From positions 1-37,560 of the forward strand of contig NZ_CDBN01000017.1 in assembly GCF_000820085.1 (NCBI RefSeq): a DNA stretch of 37,560 nucleotides. The letters run 5' to 3'. This document shows positions 1-8,850 of the stretch, piece by piece. Positions within the stretch are counted from its first letter, which is position 1, and each line of letters starts with the position of its first letter. A model generated the notes under the pieces. The model made no database searches. It saw only the letters and a program-made list of their open reading frames with translations, and was not told the DNA's origin. Position numbers and translations under genes: made by a program. This DNA comes from Aeromonas sanarellii (GTDB lineage Bacteria > Pseudomonadota > Gammaproteobacteria > Enterobacterales > Aeromonadaceae).

Positions 1-18
1 CCCCGGGGTGCCCTCTTC

Positions 19-1029
19 TTATTCCTGCCGACACGCGCCGGATGAGAGCGTGGAGTCACACCGCTGCCACAGGGCCTGCTCCTCGGCGGTCGTCATGCCC
101 GCCTGTGGCCCCCGGGGGTTGCCGGCCAGCCACTCCACCAGATCGGCCACCGTCTCCTCCAGGGGGCGGAAGTTCAGCCCGTGGACGATGGCGGCCTCGG
201 CGCTGATGCGGCCATAGCCCGCATACTCTGGCTGCTCGTTCGGCAGCAGGGTGGGATAGGTCTGCCAGGGCTCGACCCCCGCCTTTATCAGGGCGGCCCA
301 GGGCCGCCACTGGGGTTGCAGTGCCGTCGCCGGCACCAGCCGGGCGGCGAGGCGCTCCACCCAGTCCGCCAGGGGGATGCCTGGCTTGATCAGGTTGTAG
401 CAGCCTTCCAGCCGCTGCTCGGCGGCCCGCAGCACGAACTCGGCGCCGTCGCGCACATCCAGGTATTGCAGCCTGTCCTGCCCCTCCCCCGGCAGCAGCC
501 AGGGCCCCCCTTGCTGCACCCGCCTCACCCACCAGGCCAGGCGACCTGTGGGATCGAAGGGGCCGCACAGCACGCCGGGGCGCAGTATACAGAGCCGCTC
601 CCCCCAGCGGGCCCGATACTCGGCCTCACACAATACCTTGAGCGGACCGTAGCCGGTGGCTGACCCGTCGGGGGCCACTTCGTGCAGCGGCGCCGACTCG
701 TCCATCCCGGGCCGGGCGAAGTCGCGATAGACGCTGATGGTGGAGATGAAGATGAGGCGCTCGCAGCGCCCCACCAGGGCGGTGGAGAGGCTGGCTGCCT
801 GCTCGGGACGGTAGCAGCAGGTGTCGATGGCGAGATCCCAGTGCAGCCCCTCGCCGCGCAACGCGCCGAGATCGTTATCCCTGTCCCCTTGCAGTGACGC
901 CAGCTCGCGCCAGTCCGGGTGCTGGCGGTGGCCGCGATTGAACAGTGTCACCTCGTGACCCCAGTCCAGGGCCAGCGAGGTGAGGTGGCGGCCCAAAAAC
1001 CCGGTGCCGCCGATAATCAGCAGTTTCAT
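19..1029 (-). CDS. NAD-dependent epimerase/dehydratase family protein (SDR)
   Basis: A 336-residue protein of the extended short-chain dehydrogenase/reductase type. The N-terminus shows the dinucleotide-binding glycine motif GGTGFLG (residues 7-13) right after the first beta strand. The catalytic triad can be read as Ser97 in STISVY and Tyr127/Lys131 in the YGPLK motif. This fold normally acts on nucleotide sugars or related hydroxy/keto substrates with NAD(P); nothing here fixes the substrate, so I give no symbol. The start is supported by an aaGGAG Shine-Dalgarno about 8 nt upstream. It is divergent from trmO, with about 230 bp between. The stop lies only 18 bp from the window edge, so further genes of a possible operon are not visible. 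No signal peptide or membrane segment is seen, so it is probably cytoplasmic. Confidence 0.85.
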   Translation of the reverse strand: MKLLIIGGTGFLGRHLTSLALDWGHEVTLFNRGHRQHPDWRELASLQGDRDNDLGALRGEGLHWDLAIDTCCYRPEQAASLSTALVGRCERLIFISTISVYRDFARPGMDESAPLHEVAPDGSATGYGPLKVLCEAEYRARWGERLCILRPGVLCGPFDPTGRLAWWVRRVQQGGPWLLPGEGQDRLQYLDVRDGAEFVLRAAEQRLEGCYNLIKPGIPLADWVERLAARLVPATALQPQWRPWAALIKAGVEPWQTYPTLLPNEQPEYAGYGRISAEAAIVHGLNFRPLEETVADLVEWLAGNPRGPQAGMTTAEEQALWQRCDSTLSSGACRQE

Positions 1030-1261
1030 CCCTGTCTCTCCTTCACGGCGCGGCCCGCTGCCGATGCCACGCCCGTTTTGCTTGCCCGCCCAGCGTGCGC
1101 GCTTCCAGCGCCCACCCTACGCAAGTTGGCGGCGCGATACAGCCCTCGGGCGGTCGGGATGGGAGCGGGATCACGGCAGATGGAGCCGGCAGCCCGCAGG
1201 GCACGCCTGCGTTTTGGGGCCTGCTGTGCTACATTGCCGGGGTTTTCAGTCAGGATCCGCC

Positions 1262-1966
1262 ATGAAGTTCGAAATCGACACCCTCGGGATCATCCGCTCT
1301 CCCTACAAGGAGAAATTCGCCATCCCGCGCCAGCCCGGCCTGGTCAAATCGGCCCGCGCCCGCCTCGAGCTGCTGCCTCCCTACGATCAGCCGGACGCGC
1401 TGCGCGGCATCGAGCAGTTCTCCCACCTCTGGCTCAGCTTCGTGTTTCACCAGACCATGGCGCAGGGCTGGCACCCGACGGTGCGTCCGCCGCGCCTCGG
1501 CGGCAACGAACGGGTCGGGGTCTTCGCCACCCGCTCCACCTTCCGCCCCAACCCCCTCGGCCTCTCCGTGGTCGAGCTGCACGGGGTCGGCCGCGAGCGC
1601 GGCAAGCTGTGGCTCGAACTCGGCGCCGTGGACTTGCTTGATGGCACCCCCGTCGTCGACATCAAGCCCTATGTCCCCTATGCCGACAGCCTGCCGGATG
1701 CCCGCGGCGGCTTCGCCCCACAGGCCCCCACCCCGCCGCTGTCGGTGAGCTTCAGTGCACAAGCCGAGCAACAGCTCGCCCCCTGGCTCAGGCGCCACCC
1801 CGAGCTGCGCCAGCTGGTGAGCGAAGTGCTGGCCCAGGATCCCCGCCCCGCCTACAAGCAGGGCAAGCCGGACGACAAGGAGTACGGCGTCAGGTTGTTC
1901 GATGTGAACGTGCGTTTTCAGATAAAAGAACCGGAATGCCTGGTCTTGGCCATCGAACCCGTTTGA
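1262..1966 (+). CDS. trmO: tRNA (adenine(37)-N6)-methyltransferase TrmO (TsaA/VirR family)
   Basis: A 234-residue protein, almost exactly the length of E. coli TrmO (YaeB). In E. coli this enzyme uses S-adenosylmethionine to methylate t6A37 of tRNA-Thr(GGU). The N-terminus (IDTLGIIRSPYKEKFAIPRQ) and the segment around residues 80-115 (RLGGN, FATRSTFRPNPLGLS) are the signature SAM-binding parts of the family; the C-terminal YKQGKPDDKEYGVRLFDVNV segment is also typical. I chose ATG 1262 because the longer in-frame reading starts inside the divergent intergenic region and adds about 94 unrelated residues, whereas the family begins with this methionine. A TGc-TACATT extended -10-like sequence lies at about 1227-1235. 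The gene stands alone and ends at a strong hairpin terminator. Function is inferred from family identity. Confidence 0.93.
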   Translation: MKFEIDTLGIIRSPYKEKFAIPRQPGLVKSARARLELLPPYDQPDALRGIEQFSHLWLSFVFHQTMAQGWHPTVRPPRLGGNERVGVFATRSTFRPNPLGLSVVELHGVGRERGKLWLELGAVDLLDGTPVVDIKPYVPYADSLPDARGGFAPQAPTPPLSVSFSAQAEQQLAPWLRRHPELRQLVSEVLAQDPRPAYKQGKPDDKEYGVRLFDVNVRFQIKEPECLVLAIEPV

Positions 1967-1990
1967 ATAAGTCGTTGAGGCAACATGAAA

Positions 1991-2016
1991 AAGCCACCCA
2001 AGGGGTGGCTTTTTTG
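1991..2016. terminator. Bidirectional rho-independent terminator between trmO and the ketosynthase gene
   Basis: A perfect 9-bp stem, AAGCCACCC (1991-1999) with GGGTGGCTT (2003-2011), and a 3-nt loop. On the plus strand it is followed by six T in all; on the minus strand the A-run before the stem becomes a T tract. It sits between two convergent genes, so it can serve both. Confidence 0.92.
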
Positions 2017-2020
2017 TGCA

Positions 2021-3142
2021 TCAGCGCCGTTGCAGCAGCAGGCTGCCGATGGAGTAGCCGGCGCCGAAGGAGCAGAGCACCCCGCGGGCCCCGCTCGGCA
2101 AGTCCTGGTTGAACAGGTGGAAGGCGATGATGGAGCCCGCCGAGCTGGTGTTGCCGTAGCGGTCGAGGATGACCGGCGCCTCCTGCTGGCTGGCATCGTG
2201 GCCCAGCAGCTTGCGCCCGATGAACTGGTTCATGGTGAGGTTGGCCTGATGGAGCCAGAGCCGGCTCAAGTCATCCGCCGCCCAGCCCTGCTCTTCGAGC
2301 TGGGCGGCAATCTGATCGCACACTAGGGGCAGCACCTCCTTGAACACCTTGCGCCCCTGCTGGCGGAACAGCTTGTCGTCCCCGTAGCGGGTGCGGGGGC
2401 TGAAGCGGTTCAGGAAGCCGAAGTTGTTGCGGATGTTGTTGGAGTACTGGGTCACCAGCTTGCTCGCCACCAGCTGCCAGGGGGCCGCGACCTTGCAATC
2501 TTCTGCCCGCTCCAGCAGTACGGCGGTGCAGGCGTCACCGAAGATAAAGTGGCTGTCTCTGTCTCTAAAGTTGAGGTGCCCCGAGCAGATCTCCGGGTTC
2601 ACCACCAGCGCCAGCTTCGCCGTGCCCGCCGCCAGCATGTCCGCCGCCGTCTTGATGCCGAAGGTGGCGGAGGAGCAGGCCACGTTCATGTCGAACGCCA
2701 TGCCGCCCGCCCCCAGGTAGTGTTGCAGCTCGATGGAGAGCGCCGGATAGGGGCGCGGCATGTTGGAAGCCGCCACTATCACCAGATCGATCTCCCCCGG
2801 CTCGCGGCCGGCGGCGATCAGCGCCTGCTCGGCGGCGGCGACCGCCATCTCCACCATGATGGAGGGCTGATCGTCGGGCCTCTCCGCCATGAGCGGCTGC
2901 ATGATGTCGGGATCCAGCACCCCCTCCTTGCTCACCAGATAGCGACTCTTGATGCCGGAGGCCTTCTCGATGAACTCGCAGCTCGAATGCTGTTTGGCAT
3001 CGAGCTGGCCCGCATCGATGGCGGAGGCGTTCTCTTCGTTGTAGAGATCCACATACTGGTTGAAGGCGGCCACCAGCTCTTCGTTGCTGACGGCATGGGA
3101 CGGGGTATAGAGGCCCGAGCCACTGATTACGATAGGGGTCAT
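2021..3142 (-). CDS. FabH-like beta-ketoacyl-ACP synthase III family protein
   Basis: A 373-residue thiolase-fold condensing enzyme. The Cys-His-Asn triad of ketoacyl synthase III is visible: Cys156 in NVACSSATFG, His298 in LWLHQANLTMN, and Asn331 in DRYGNTSSAG. Enzymes of this type condense an acyl-CoA with a malonyl or other acyl-ACP acceptor in the cytoplasm. It is about 55 residues longer than housekeeping FabH (near 317), with extra sequence early (residues 28-60) and in the middle (about 222-265), so it is probably a secondary FabH-like paralogue rather than the essential initiator. ATG 3142 has a GGAG Shine-Dalgarno about 7 nt upstream. It lies 53 bp downstream of the VWA gene on the same strand, so it may be the last gene of that operon. 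The substrate cannot be told from sequence. Confidence 0.88.
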   Translation of the reverse strand: MTPIVISGSGLYTPSHAVSNEELVAAFNQYVDLYNEENASAIDAGQLDAKQHSSCEFIEKASGIKSRYLVSKEGVLDPDIMQPLMAERPDDQPSIMVEMAVAAAEQALIAAGREPGEIDLVIVAASNMPRPYPALSIELQHYLGAGGMAFDMNVACSSATFGIKTAADMLAAGTAKLALVVNPEICSGHLNFRDRDSHFIFGDACTAVLLERAEDCKVAAPWQLVASKLVTQYSNNIRNNFGFLNRFSPRTRYGDDKLFRQQGRKVFKEVLPLVCDQIAAQLEEQGWAADDLSRLWLHQANLTMNQFIGRKLLGHDASQQEAPVILDRYGNTSSAGSIIAFHLFNQDLPSGARGVLCSFGAGYSIGSLLLQRR

Positions 3143-3153
3143 CTTTGCTCCTG

Positions 3154-3171
3154 GCCGGGTGCAATCCCGGC
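3154..3171 (-). other. Hairpin just upstream of the ketosynthase ribosome-binding site
   Basis: GCCGGG (3154-3159) can pair with CCCGGC (3166-3171) around a 6-nt loop. On the minus-strand transcript this hairpin immediately precedes the Shine-Dalgarno of the ketosynthase gene. It has no T tract in that direction, so it is more likely a translational or mRNA-processing element than a terminator. The evidence is the pairing only. Confidence 0.35.
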
Positions 3172-3195
3172 TTGTCTGTTTTTAGGGTCAGAGGG

Positions 3196-4359
3196 TCACA
3201 GCCGATCGATCGCACCGGCGAGACCCGCCAGGGTCAGCGGGTGCATGCGCCCGCCGATCACGTCATTCATCAGCTTGATGGAGGGGTGCCAGAGCCACTC
3301 CTGCCTGGGCAGCGGATTGATCCACACCAGCCTGGGGAAGTGCTGTTGCAGGCGCGCCAGCCACACCTGACCGGGCTCCTCGTTCCAGTGCTCCACGCTG
3401 CCGCCGGGCCAGGTAATTTCATAGGGTCCCATCTTCGCATCCCCCACAAAAATCACCCTGTAGTCGCTGCCGTAGGTGCGCAGCAGCCGCAGGGTGTCGA
3501 AACGCTCCTCGAAACGGCGGGCGTTGTCCTGCCAGACGAAGTCGTAGAGACAGTTGTGGAAGTAGAAGAACACCAGGTGTTTGAACTCGTGGCGCAGGGC
3601 CGAGAAGAGCCGCTGCACCTCGGCCACGTGGGCATCCATGGAGCCTCCCACGTCGAAGAACACCAACAGCTTGACGCCGTTGTGGCGCTCTGGCCTCAGC
3701 TTCACATCGAGCCAGCCCTGACGGGCCGAGCTGTGGATGGTGTCGTCAAGATCCAGCTCCGAGGGGCTGCCCTTGCGAACCCAGCGCCTGAGCTTGCGCA
3801 GGGCGAGCTGGATGGCGCGCTGGCCGAGGACGCTCTCGTCACTGAAGTTGCGATAGTGGCGCGCCTCCCACACCTTGGTCGCCCTGCCATGCCGGCCCTC
3901 TGCCCCCATGCGGATCCCCTCGGGGTGATAACCGCCATGGCCGAAGGGACTGCTGCCCCCGGTGCCCACCCACTTGTTGCCGCCGGCGTGACGCTCTTTC
4001 TGCTCGAGCAGGCGCTGGTTGAGGGTCTCCAGCAGCTTGTCGAGACCGCCCAGAGATCTGAGCAAGGCTCTCTCCTCCGGACTCAGCAGCCGCTCGAACT
4101 CCTTGCGAAGCCACTCTTCCGGCAGTCGCTCCGGCAGCAGGGGAATGGCCTCCAGCCCCTCGTAATACTCGGCGAAGGCGCGATCGAAGCGATCGTAGTG
4201 GGCTTCATCTTTCACCAGCAGGGCGCGGGAGAGCAGGTAGAAGTCATCCAGGTCGACGCAGGCCAGGCGGGCCGCCAGCGCACCATGCAGGTCCAGCAAT
4301 TCGCGCAGCGAGCAGGGCAGCTGGTGGCGGCGCAGGTGGAGGAAGAAGTCGATCAGCAT
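3196..4359 (-). CDS. VWA domain-containing CoxE-like protein
   Basis: A 387-residue protein whose C-terminal half is a von Willebrand factor A domain of the CoxE-like family. The metal-ion-dependent adhesion motif is present as DVGGS (DxGxS) after the strand KLLVFF, near residue 245. The N-terminal 200 residues are charged and helical with no signal peptide, so it is expected to be cytoplasmic. Such proteins typically partner a MoxR-type AAA+ ATPase and help activate or insert metal into client enzymes. Its ATG directly follows the stop of the MoxR gene (TGA-ATG, no spacer) and has only a weak Shine-Dalgarno, so translation is probably coupled. The client is unknown. No oxidoreductase such as a CO dehydrogenase lies nearby, so a CO-dehydrogenase role should not be assumed. 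Confidence 0.88.
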   Translation of the reverse strand: MLIDFFLHLRRHQLPCSLRELLDLHGALAARLACVDLDDFYLLSRALLVKDEAHYDRFDRAFAEYYEGLEAIPLLPERLPEEWLRKEFERLLSPEERALLRSLGGLDKLLETLNQRLLEQKERHAGGNKWVGTGGSSPFGHGGYHPEGIRMGAEGRHGRATKVWEARHYRNFSDESVLGQRAIQLALRKLRRWVRKGSPSELDLDDTIHSSARQGWLDVKLRPERHNGVKLLVFFDVGGSMDAHVAEVQRLFSALRHEFKHLVFFYFHNCLYDFVWQDNARRFEERFDTLRLLRTYGSDYRVIFVGDAKMGPYEITWPGGSVEHWNEEPGQVWLARLQQHFPRLVWINPLPRQEWLWHPSIKLMNDVIGGRMHPLTLAGLAGAIDRL

Positions 4360-5202
4360 TCAGCCGCCGCGTCGCGCCAGGAAGGCGAGCTTCTCGAAGA
4401 GATGCAAGTCCTGCTCCGTCTTGAGCAGGGCGCCGTAGAGGGCGGGCACCAGCTTGCCCGGCTCCCGGTTGCGCAGCGCCTCGGGAGCGATGTCGTCGGC
4501 CAGGAGCAGGCGGATCCAGTCCAGCAGCTCGGAGGTGGAGGGCTTCTTGCGCAGCCCCTCGACGGCCCGCAGCTCGAAGAAGAGCTCCATCGCCTCGCCG
4601 AGCAGGCTCTCCTTGAGATCCGGATAGTGCAGCTGGACGATGGCCTGCATCTCGGCCTTGTCGGGGAAGCGGATGTAGTGGAAGAAGCAGCGGCGCAGGA
4701 AGGCGTCCGGCAGCTCCTTCTCGTTGTTGGAGGTGATGATGACCACGGGGCGCTGGCGCGCCCTGACCCGCTCGCCGGTCTCGTAGACGTCGAACTCCAT
4801 GCGATCCAGCTCCAGCAGCAGATCGTTGGGAAACTCGATGTCGGCCTTGTCGATCTCGTCGATGAGGAGCACGGGTCGCCGCTCGGCGGCGAAGGCCTGC
4901 CACAGCTTGCCCCGGCGGATGTAGTGGCTGATTTCCCCCACCCGCGGATCGCCGAGCTGGGAGTCCCGCAGACGGGCCACCGCATCGTATTCGTAGAGCC
5001 CCTGCTGGGCCTTGGTGGTGGACTTGATGTGCCAGCTGATGAGTTCGGCACCGAGAGAGTCGGCCACCGCCTCCGCCAGCACCGTCTTGCCGGTACCGGG
5101 CTCACCCTTGATGAGCAGCGGCTTCTCCAGCACGATGGCGGCGTTGACGGCCATACTCAATGACGCCGAGGCGAGATAGCGGTCGCTTCCTGCAAATCCC
5201 AT
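4360..5202 (-). CDS. MoxR-family AAA+ ATPase
   Basis: A 280-residue AAA+ ATPase. Walker A is GEPGTGKT, Walker B is LLIDEID, and sensor 1 is the ITSNNEKELPDAFLRRCF segment, in the usual order. MoxR ATPases act as chaperones paired with VWA proteins, and the partner gene abuts this one. A longer reading would start at TTG 5226. I prefer ATG 5202, giving MGFAGSDRYLAS, because AAGGA lies about 9 nt upstream and family members begin with a similar short MxFxG(S/T)DRY sequence. An ATG at 5211 is too close to the same AAGGA. It is the first gene of a minus-strand cluster of ATPase, VWA protein and ketosynthase, and is divergent from cysK. Confidence 0.9.
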   Translation of the reverse strand: MGFAGSDRYLASASLSMAVNAAIVLEKPLLIKGEPGTGKTVLAEAVADSLGAELISWHIKSTTKAQQGLYEYDAVARLRDSQLGDPRVGEISHYIRRGKLWQAFAAERRPVLLIDEIDKADIEFPNDLLLELDRMEFDVYETGERVRARQRPVVIITSNNEKELPDAFLRRCFFHYIRFPDKAEMQAIVQLHYPDLKESLLGEAMELFFELRAVEGLRKKPSTSELLDWIRLLLADDIAPEALRNREPGKLVPALYGALLKTEQDLHLFEKLAFLARRGG

Positions 5203-5265
5203 GAGATCCATTCCTTTGGTTGCCAAAGAAGCGGGTGGCCCCTCGGCAAGAGAGAATAAGTTCTA

Positions 5266-5292
5266 TATGTTGTAATAACATATTGTTATAAC
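5266..5292. promoter_or_regulatory. AT-rich inverted repeats between moxR and cysK (candidate control region)
   Basis: TATGTT (5266-5271) and AACATA (5277-5282) form an inverted repeat. It is overlapped by a second palindrome, GTTATAAC (5285-5292), which contains a TATAAC -10-like hexamer for cysK. The region is much more AT-rich than the flanking genes and lies between divergent starts. E. coli cysK is activated by CysB, whose sites are degenerate; I cannot assign this repeat to CysB from sequence alone. Confidence 0.4.
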
Positions 5293-5365
5293 GATTCGTC
5301 ACTTCTCATTCAGAAACCACAGGGTAATCTTGTTTCATCGCCTTAACAAACACAGGGATAGCACC

Positions 5366-6334
5366 ATGAGCAAAATTTTTGAGGACAACAGCCAGACCAT
5401 AGGCAACACCCCGCTGGTTCGTCTCAACCGTGTTACCAAGGGCCGCGTGCTGGCCAAGATCGAGAGCCGCAACCCGAGCTTCAGCGTCAAGTGCCGGATC
5501 GGTGCCAATCTCATCTGGGATGCCGAGAAACGCGGCCTGCTGACCAAGGGCAAGGAGATCATCGAGCCTACCAGCGGCAACACGGGCATTGCCCTGGCGT
5601 TCGTGGCTGCGGCCCGTGGCTATCCCATCACATTGACCATGCCGGCCACCATGAGCCTGGAGCGTCGCAAGCTGCTCAAGGCCCTGGGTGCCAACCTGGT
5701 GCTGACCGAGGGACCGCTCGGCATGAAAGGCGCCATCGCCAAGGCCAACGAGATCCTGGAATCCGAACCGGGCAAGTACGTGCTGCTGCAGCAGTTCGAG
5801 AACCCGGCGAACCCGGAAATCCACGAGCAGACCACGGGCCCCGAGATCTGGGACGCCACCGACGGTGAAGTGGACGTGTTCGTGGCGGGCGTCGGCACCG
5901 GCGGCACCATCACGGGTGTCTCCCGCTACATCAAGCAGACCAAGGGCAAGGCCATCGTCTCTGTGGCGGTCGAGCCCAGCGAATCCCCCGTCATAAGCCA
6001 GAAGCTGGCCGGTGAAGAGATCAAACCGGGTCCGCACAAGATCCAGGGCATAGGCGCCGGCTTCATTCCGGGCAACCTGGACCTGAGCCTGCTGGACCGC
6101 GTCGAACAGGTGAGCAGCGACGAAGCCATCGAGATGGCCCGCCGCCTGATGGAAGAGGAAGGGATCCTGGCCGGGATCAGCTCCGGCGCCGCCGTGGTCG
6201 CCGCCAACCGTCTGGCCGAGCTGCCGGAGTTCGAGGGCAAGACCATAGTCGTCATCCTGCCGAGCGCCGCCGAGCGTTACCTCTCCAGCGCCCTCTTCGC
6301 CGGCGTGTTCAGCGAGCAAGAGCTGCAACAGTAG
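5366..6334 (+). CDS. cysK: Cysteine synthase A (O-acetylserine sulfhydrylase)
   Basis: A 322-residue PLP enzyme, one residue shorter than E. coli CysK. It makes L-cysteine from O-acetylserine and sulfide in the cytoplasm. The PLP lysine is Lys42 in [13 protein letters not shown]. The substrate loop [11 protein letters not shown] and the phosphate-binding GTGGTITG loop are intact. Near the C-terminus [16 protein letters not shown] replaces the more usual SSGERYLST form, a mild variation. ATG 5366 is preceded by AGGGA; an upstream in-frame ATG at 5330 would add 12 residues not typical of the family. The position directly upstream of ptsH matches E. coli synteny, but a hairpin terminator and about 440 bp separate the two, so cysK is likely its own transcription unit. 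Confidence 0.97.
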   Translation: MSKIFEDNSQTIGNTPLVRLNRVTKGRVLAKIESRNPSFSVKCRIGANLIWDAEKRGLLTKGKEIIEPTSGNTGIALAFVAAARGYPITLTMPATMSLERRKLLKALGANLVLTEGPLGMKGAIAKANEILESEPGKYVLLQQFENPANPEIHEQTTGPEIWDATDGEVDVFVAGVGTGGTITGVSRYIKQTKGKAIVSVAVEPSESPVISQKLAGEEIKPGPHKIQGIGAGFIPGNLDLSLLDRVEQVSSDEAIEMARRLMEEEGILAGISSGAAVVAANRLAELPEFEGKTIVVILPSAAERYLSSALFAGVFSEQELQQ

Positions 6335-6356
6335 TTGATCGGCTTACATCAAAACG

Positions 6357-6382
6357 ACGGCGCTCCTCGGAGCGCCGTTTTC
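6357..6382 (+). terminator. Rho-independent terminator of cysK
   Basis: The stem ACGGCGCTC with GAGCGCCGT (6357-6365 and 6370-6378) closes a 4-nt loop and is followed by TTTT. It begins about 20 bp after the cysK stop codon, so most cysK transcripts should not read into ptsH. Confidence 0.9.
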
Positions 6383-6475
6383 ATTATGCGCTAAACTCAG
6401 TAGCCATCAGTGTCAGTCGGCCCCTTATTTTTTGGGGTAAAATAACAAACTCGGACATGACAAAAAAAGCAGACA

Positions 6476-6497
6476 TTCTGTGATAAATCTCATATCC
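6476..6497 (+). promoter_or_regulatory. Candidate CRP-cAMP site upstream of ptsH
   Basis: TGTGA (6479-6483), six bases, then TCATA (6490-6494) fits the TGTGA-N6-TCACA form with one mismatch. The location in the ptsH upstream region agrees with the known catabolite control of E. coli ptsHI-crr. No downstream promoter is matched to it with confidence. Confidence 0.5.
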
Positions 6498-6667
6498 TGT
6501 GCGGCGTCACGAGGTGTTTACCGGCCAGGTATCACAAGGTAACAAAGTGTTATTTTTCGTTATAAAATAATTTCAGGCCAGTCCTGACGCGGCTTGTAGC
6601 GCGATAACGAAAAAAGACCTGGCCACAACGCCGAATACTGCACAGAAAATTGACCTGGATTAAACCA

Positions 6668-6696
6668 TTGCAGGTCTGATTTCGTTACTTTACAAC
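6668..6696 (+). promoter_or_regulatory. Candidate proximal promoter of ptsH
   Basis: TTGCAG (6668-6673) and TACAAC (6691-6696) are separated by 17 bp and match the sigma-70 consensus at four positions each. A transcript would start about 75 nt upstream of the ptsH ATG. The match is moderate only. Confidence 0.35.
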
Positions 6697-6777
6697 ATAT
6701 CCATACTGACACGGTGAGACAGGAAGCCTCATTAGCGACCATCTCTCCACACAATATCAATAATATGGGGTGAAACC

Positions 6778-7035
6778 ATGTACGAGAAGTCTGTTGTTAT
6801 TACTGCTGAAAACGGCCTGCACACCCGTCCTGCAGCTCAGTTCGTGAAAGAAGCCAAAGAATTCCAAAGCGAGATCACTGTGGTCTCCGGTGGCAAGTCC
6901 GCCAGCGCCAAGAGCCTGTTCAAGCTGCAGACCCTGGGTCTGACCAAGGGCACCAACGTGACCATCCAGGCCGACGGCCCGGACGCTCAGAAAGCCGTTG
7001 AGAAGCTGGTTGCCCTGATGGACGAGCTGGAGTAA
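6778..7035 (+). CDS. ptsH: HPr phosphocarrier protein of the sugar PTS
   Basis: An 85-residue protein of standard HPr length. The phosphorylated histidine is His15 in [10 protein letters not shown], and the regulatory-site serine region (KSASAKSLF, Ser46) is present. HPr accepts phosphate from enzyme I and passes it to the EIIA proteins in the cytoplasm. ATG 6778 is preceded by a GGGGTG Shine-Dalgarno about 5 nt away. It is the first gene of ptsH-ptsI-crr, with 44 bp to ptsI. The protein is close to the E. coli one by eye, and nothing unusual is seen. Confidence 0.98.
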   Translation: MYEKSVVITAENGLHTRPAAQFVKEAKEFQSEITVVSGGKSASAKSLFKLQTLGLTKGTNVTIQADGPDAQKAVEKLVALMDELE

Positions 7036-7079
7036 TCCAGCTTTACTCCTCCCCCACAGTCGTTTTAATAGGAAGGATT

Positions 7080-8807
7080 ATGATATCTGGCATTCTTGCG
7101 TCCCCCGGTATCGCATTCGGCAAGGCGCTTCTTCTGAAAGAAGATGAAATCGTTATCAATCAGGGCAAGATCCCTGCCGAGCAGATTGATGCCGAGATCA
7201 ACCGCTTCCTCGAAGCCCGCACCAAGTCAGCCGCCCAGCTGGAAGCCATCAAAGAGATGGCCGGTCGCACCTTCGGTGAAGAAAAAGAGGCCATCTTCGA
7301 AGGCCACATCATGCTGCTCGAAGATGAAGAGCTGGAAGGGGATATCAGATCCTTCATCAAAGACAACAAGGCATCCGCCGACAGAGCCATCTTCGAAGTG
7401 ATCGAACAGTACGCCAAGATGATGGCCGAGCTGGATGACCCTTATCTGCGCGAGCGTGCCACCGACTTCCGTGACATCGGTACCCGTCTGGTCAAGAACG
7501 TACTGGGCATCGCCGTTGTCAACCTGAGCACCATAGACGAAGAGGTCATCCTGGTCGCCAAAGACCTGACCCCATCCGAAACCGCTCAAATCAACCTGAA
7601 ATACGTGCTGGGCTTCGTCACCGACATCGGTGGCCGTACCTCCCACACCTCCATCATGGCCCGCTCCCTGGAGCTGCCGGCCGTCGTGGGCACCAACGAC
7701 ATCACCGAGCGCGTCAAGAACGGCGACATGCTGGTGCTGGATGCGATCAACAATCAGGTCATCATCAATCCGACCGCAGAACAGCTGGCCGAGGCCAAGA
7801 AGTTCCAGGCCCAGTTCCAGGCCGAGAAGGATGAGCTGGCCAAGCTCAAAGACCTGCCTGCCATCACCCTGGACGGCCATCAGGTCGAAGTGTGCGCCAA
7901 CATCGGGACCGTCAAGGATACCGAGGGTGCCATCCGCAACGGCGCCGAGGGCGTGGGTCTGTACCGTACCGAGTTCCTCTTCATGGACCGTGACGCGCTG
8001 CCGACCGAAGACGAGCAGTTCAAGGCCTACAAAGAAGTGGCAGAGGCCATGCCTGACCAGCCGATCATCGTCCGCACCATGGACATCGGCGGCGACAAAG
8101 AACTGCCCTACATGAATTTCCCGAAGGAGATGAACCCCTTCCTGGGCTGGCGTGCCGTGCGGATCTTCTTCGATCGTGCCGACATCATGAACGCCCAGCT
8201 GCGGGCCATCCTGCGCGCTTCCGCCTTTGGCAAGCTGCGCATCATGTTCCCGATGATCATCTCCGTCGAAGAGTTCCGCAGCCTCAAGGCCACCGTGGAG
8301 ACGCTGAAAGCCGAACTGCGCGCCGAAGGCAAAGCCTTTGATGAATCCATCGAAGTGGGTATCATGATCGAGACCCCGGCCGCGGCCGTGATGGCTCATC
8401 ATCTGGCCAAGGAAGTGGATTTCTTCAGTATCGGTACCAACGACCTGACCCAGTACACCCTGGCCGTCGACCGTGGTAACGAGATGATTTCCGCCATGTA
8501 CAACCCGCTGTCACCCTCCGTCCTGACCCTGATCAAGATGGTGATCGACGCTTCCCATGACAATGGCAAGTGGACCGGTATGTGCGGTGAACTGGCTGGT
8601 GACGAACGCGCCACCCTGCTGCTGCTGGGTATGGGTCTGGATGAGTTCTCCATGAGCGCCATCTCCGTACCGCGTATCAAGAAGCTTATCCGCAATACCA
8701 ACTTCGAAGATGTGAAGGCAATGGCAGACCAGGCCCTGAGCTATGCGACCGCCGCCGAAATCGAAGCCTGTGTAGATAACTTTATTAAGCAGAAGGCAGT
8801 CTGCTAA
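7080..8807 (+). CDS. ptsI: Phosphoenolpyruvate-protein phosphotransferase (enzyme I)
   Basis: 575 residues, the same length as E. coli enzyme I. It autophosphorylates from phosphoenolpyruvate and transfers the phosphate to HPr. The phospho-histidine is His189 in [12 protein letters not shown]. The C-terminal PEP-binding barrel shows the [23 protein letters not shown] and [14 protein letters not shown] motifs, and the catalytic cysteine is in [11 protein letters not shown] (about residue 502). The ribosome-binding site AGGAAGG precedes ATG 7080. It lies between ptsH and crr and is probably co-transcribed with both. Confidence 0.98.
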   Translation: MISGILASPGIAFGKALLLKEDEIVINQGKIPAEQIDAEINRFLEARTKSAAQLEAIKEMAGRTFGEEKEAIFEGHIMLLEDEELEGDIRSFIKDNKASADRAIFEVIEQYAKMMAELDDPYLRERATDFRDIGTRLVKNVLGIAVVNLSTIDEEVILVAKDLTPSETAQINLKYVLGFVTDIGGRTSHTSIMARSLELPAVVGTNDITERVKNGDMLVLDAINNQVIINPTAEQLAEAKKFQAQFQAEKDELAKLKDLPAITLDGHQVEVCANIGTVKDTEGAIRNGAEGVGLYRTEFLFMDRDALPTEDEQFKAYKEVAEAMPDQPIIVRTMDIGGDKELPYMNFPKEMNPFLGWRAVRIFFDRADIMNAQLRAILRASAFGKLRIMFPMIISVEEFRSLKATVETLKAELRAEGKAFDESIEVGIMIETPAAAVMAHHLAKEVDFFSIGTNDLTQYTLAVDRGNEMISAMYNPLSPSVLTLIKMVIDASHDNGKWTGMCGELAGDERATLLLLGMGLDEFSMSAISVPRIKKLIRNTNFEDVKAMADQALSYATAAEIEACVDNFIKQKAVC

Positions 8808-8850
8808 GATCGGCTGCAAACAGCGACAATCATCTCTAGGAGCTTTTACT

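Larger units (their letters stand above)
6383..6777 (+). promoter_or_regulatory. Long regulatory region upstream of ptsH
   Basis: About 395 bp with no supportable gene between the cysK terminator and ptsH. It is AT-rich compared with its surroundings. It holds a CRP-like site (6476-6497), a TATAAA-containing stretch (6555-6570) and a TTGCAG-17 bp-TACAAC promoter-like pair (6668-6696). In E. coli the pts operon also has more than one promoter with CRP input; the same logic here is inference. Confidence 0.5.

Noticed and set aside
3145..5163. 672-codon open frame on the plus strand
   Set aside because: It is antisense to the VWA and MoxR genes, whose catalytic motifs are clear; it has low-complexity composition and no family resemblance.
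5203..5226. TTG start for the MoxR gene
   Set aside because: ATG 5202 has AAGGA at suitable spacing and fits the usual N-terminus of the family.
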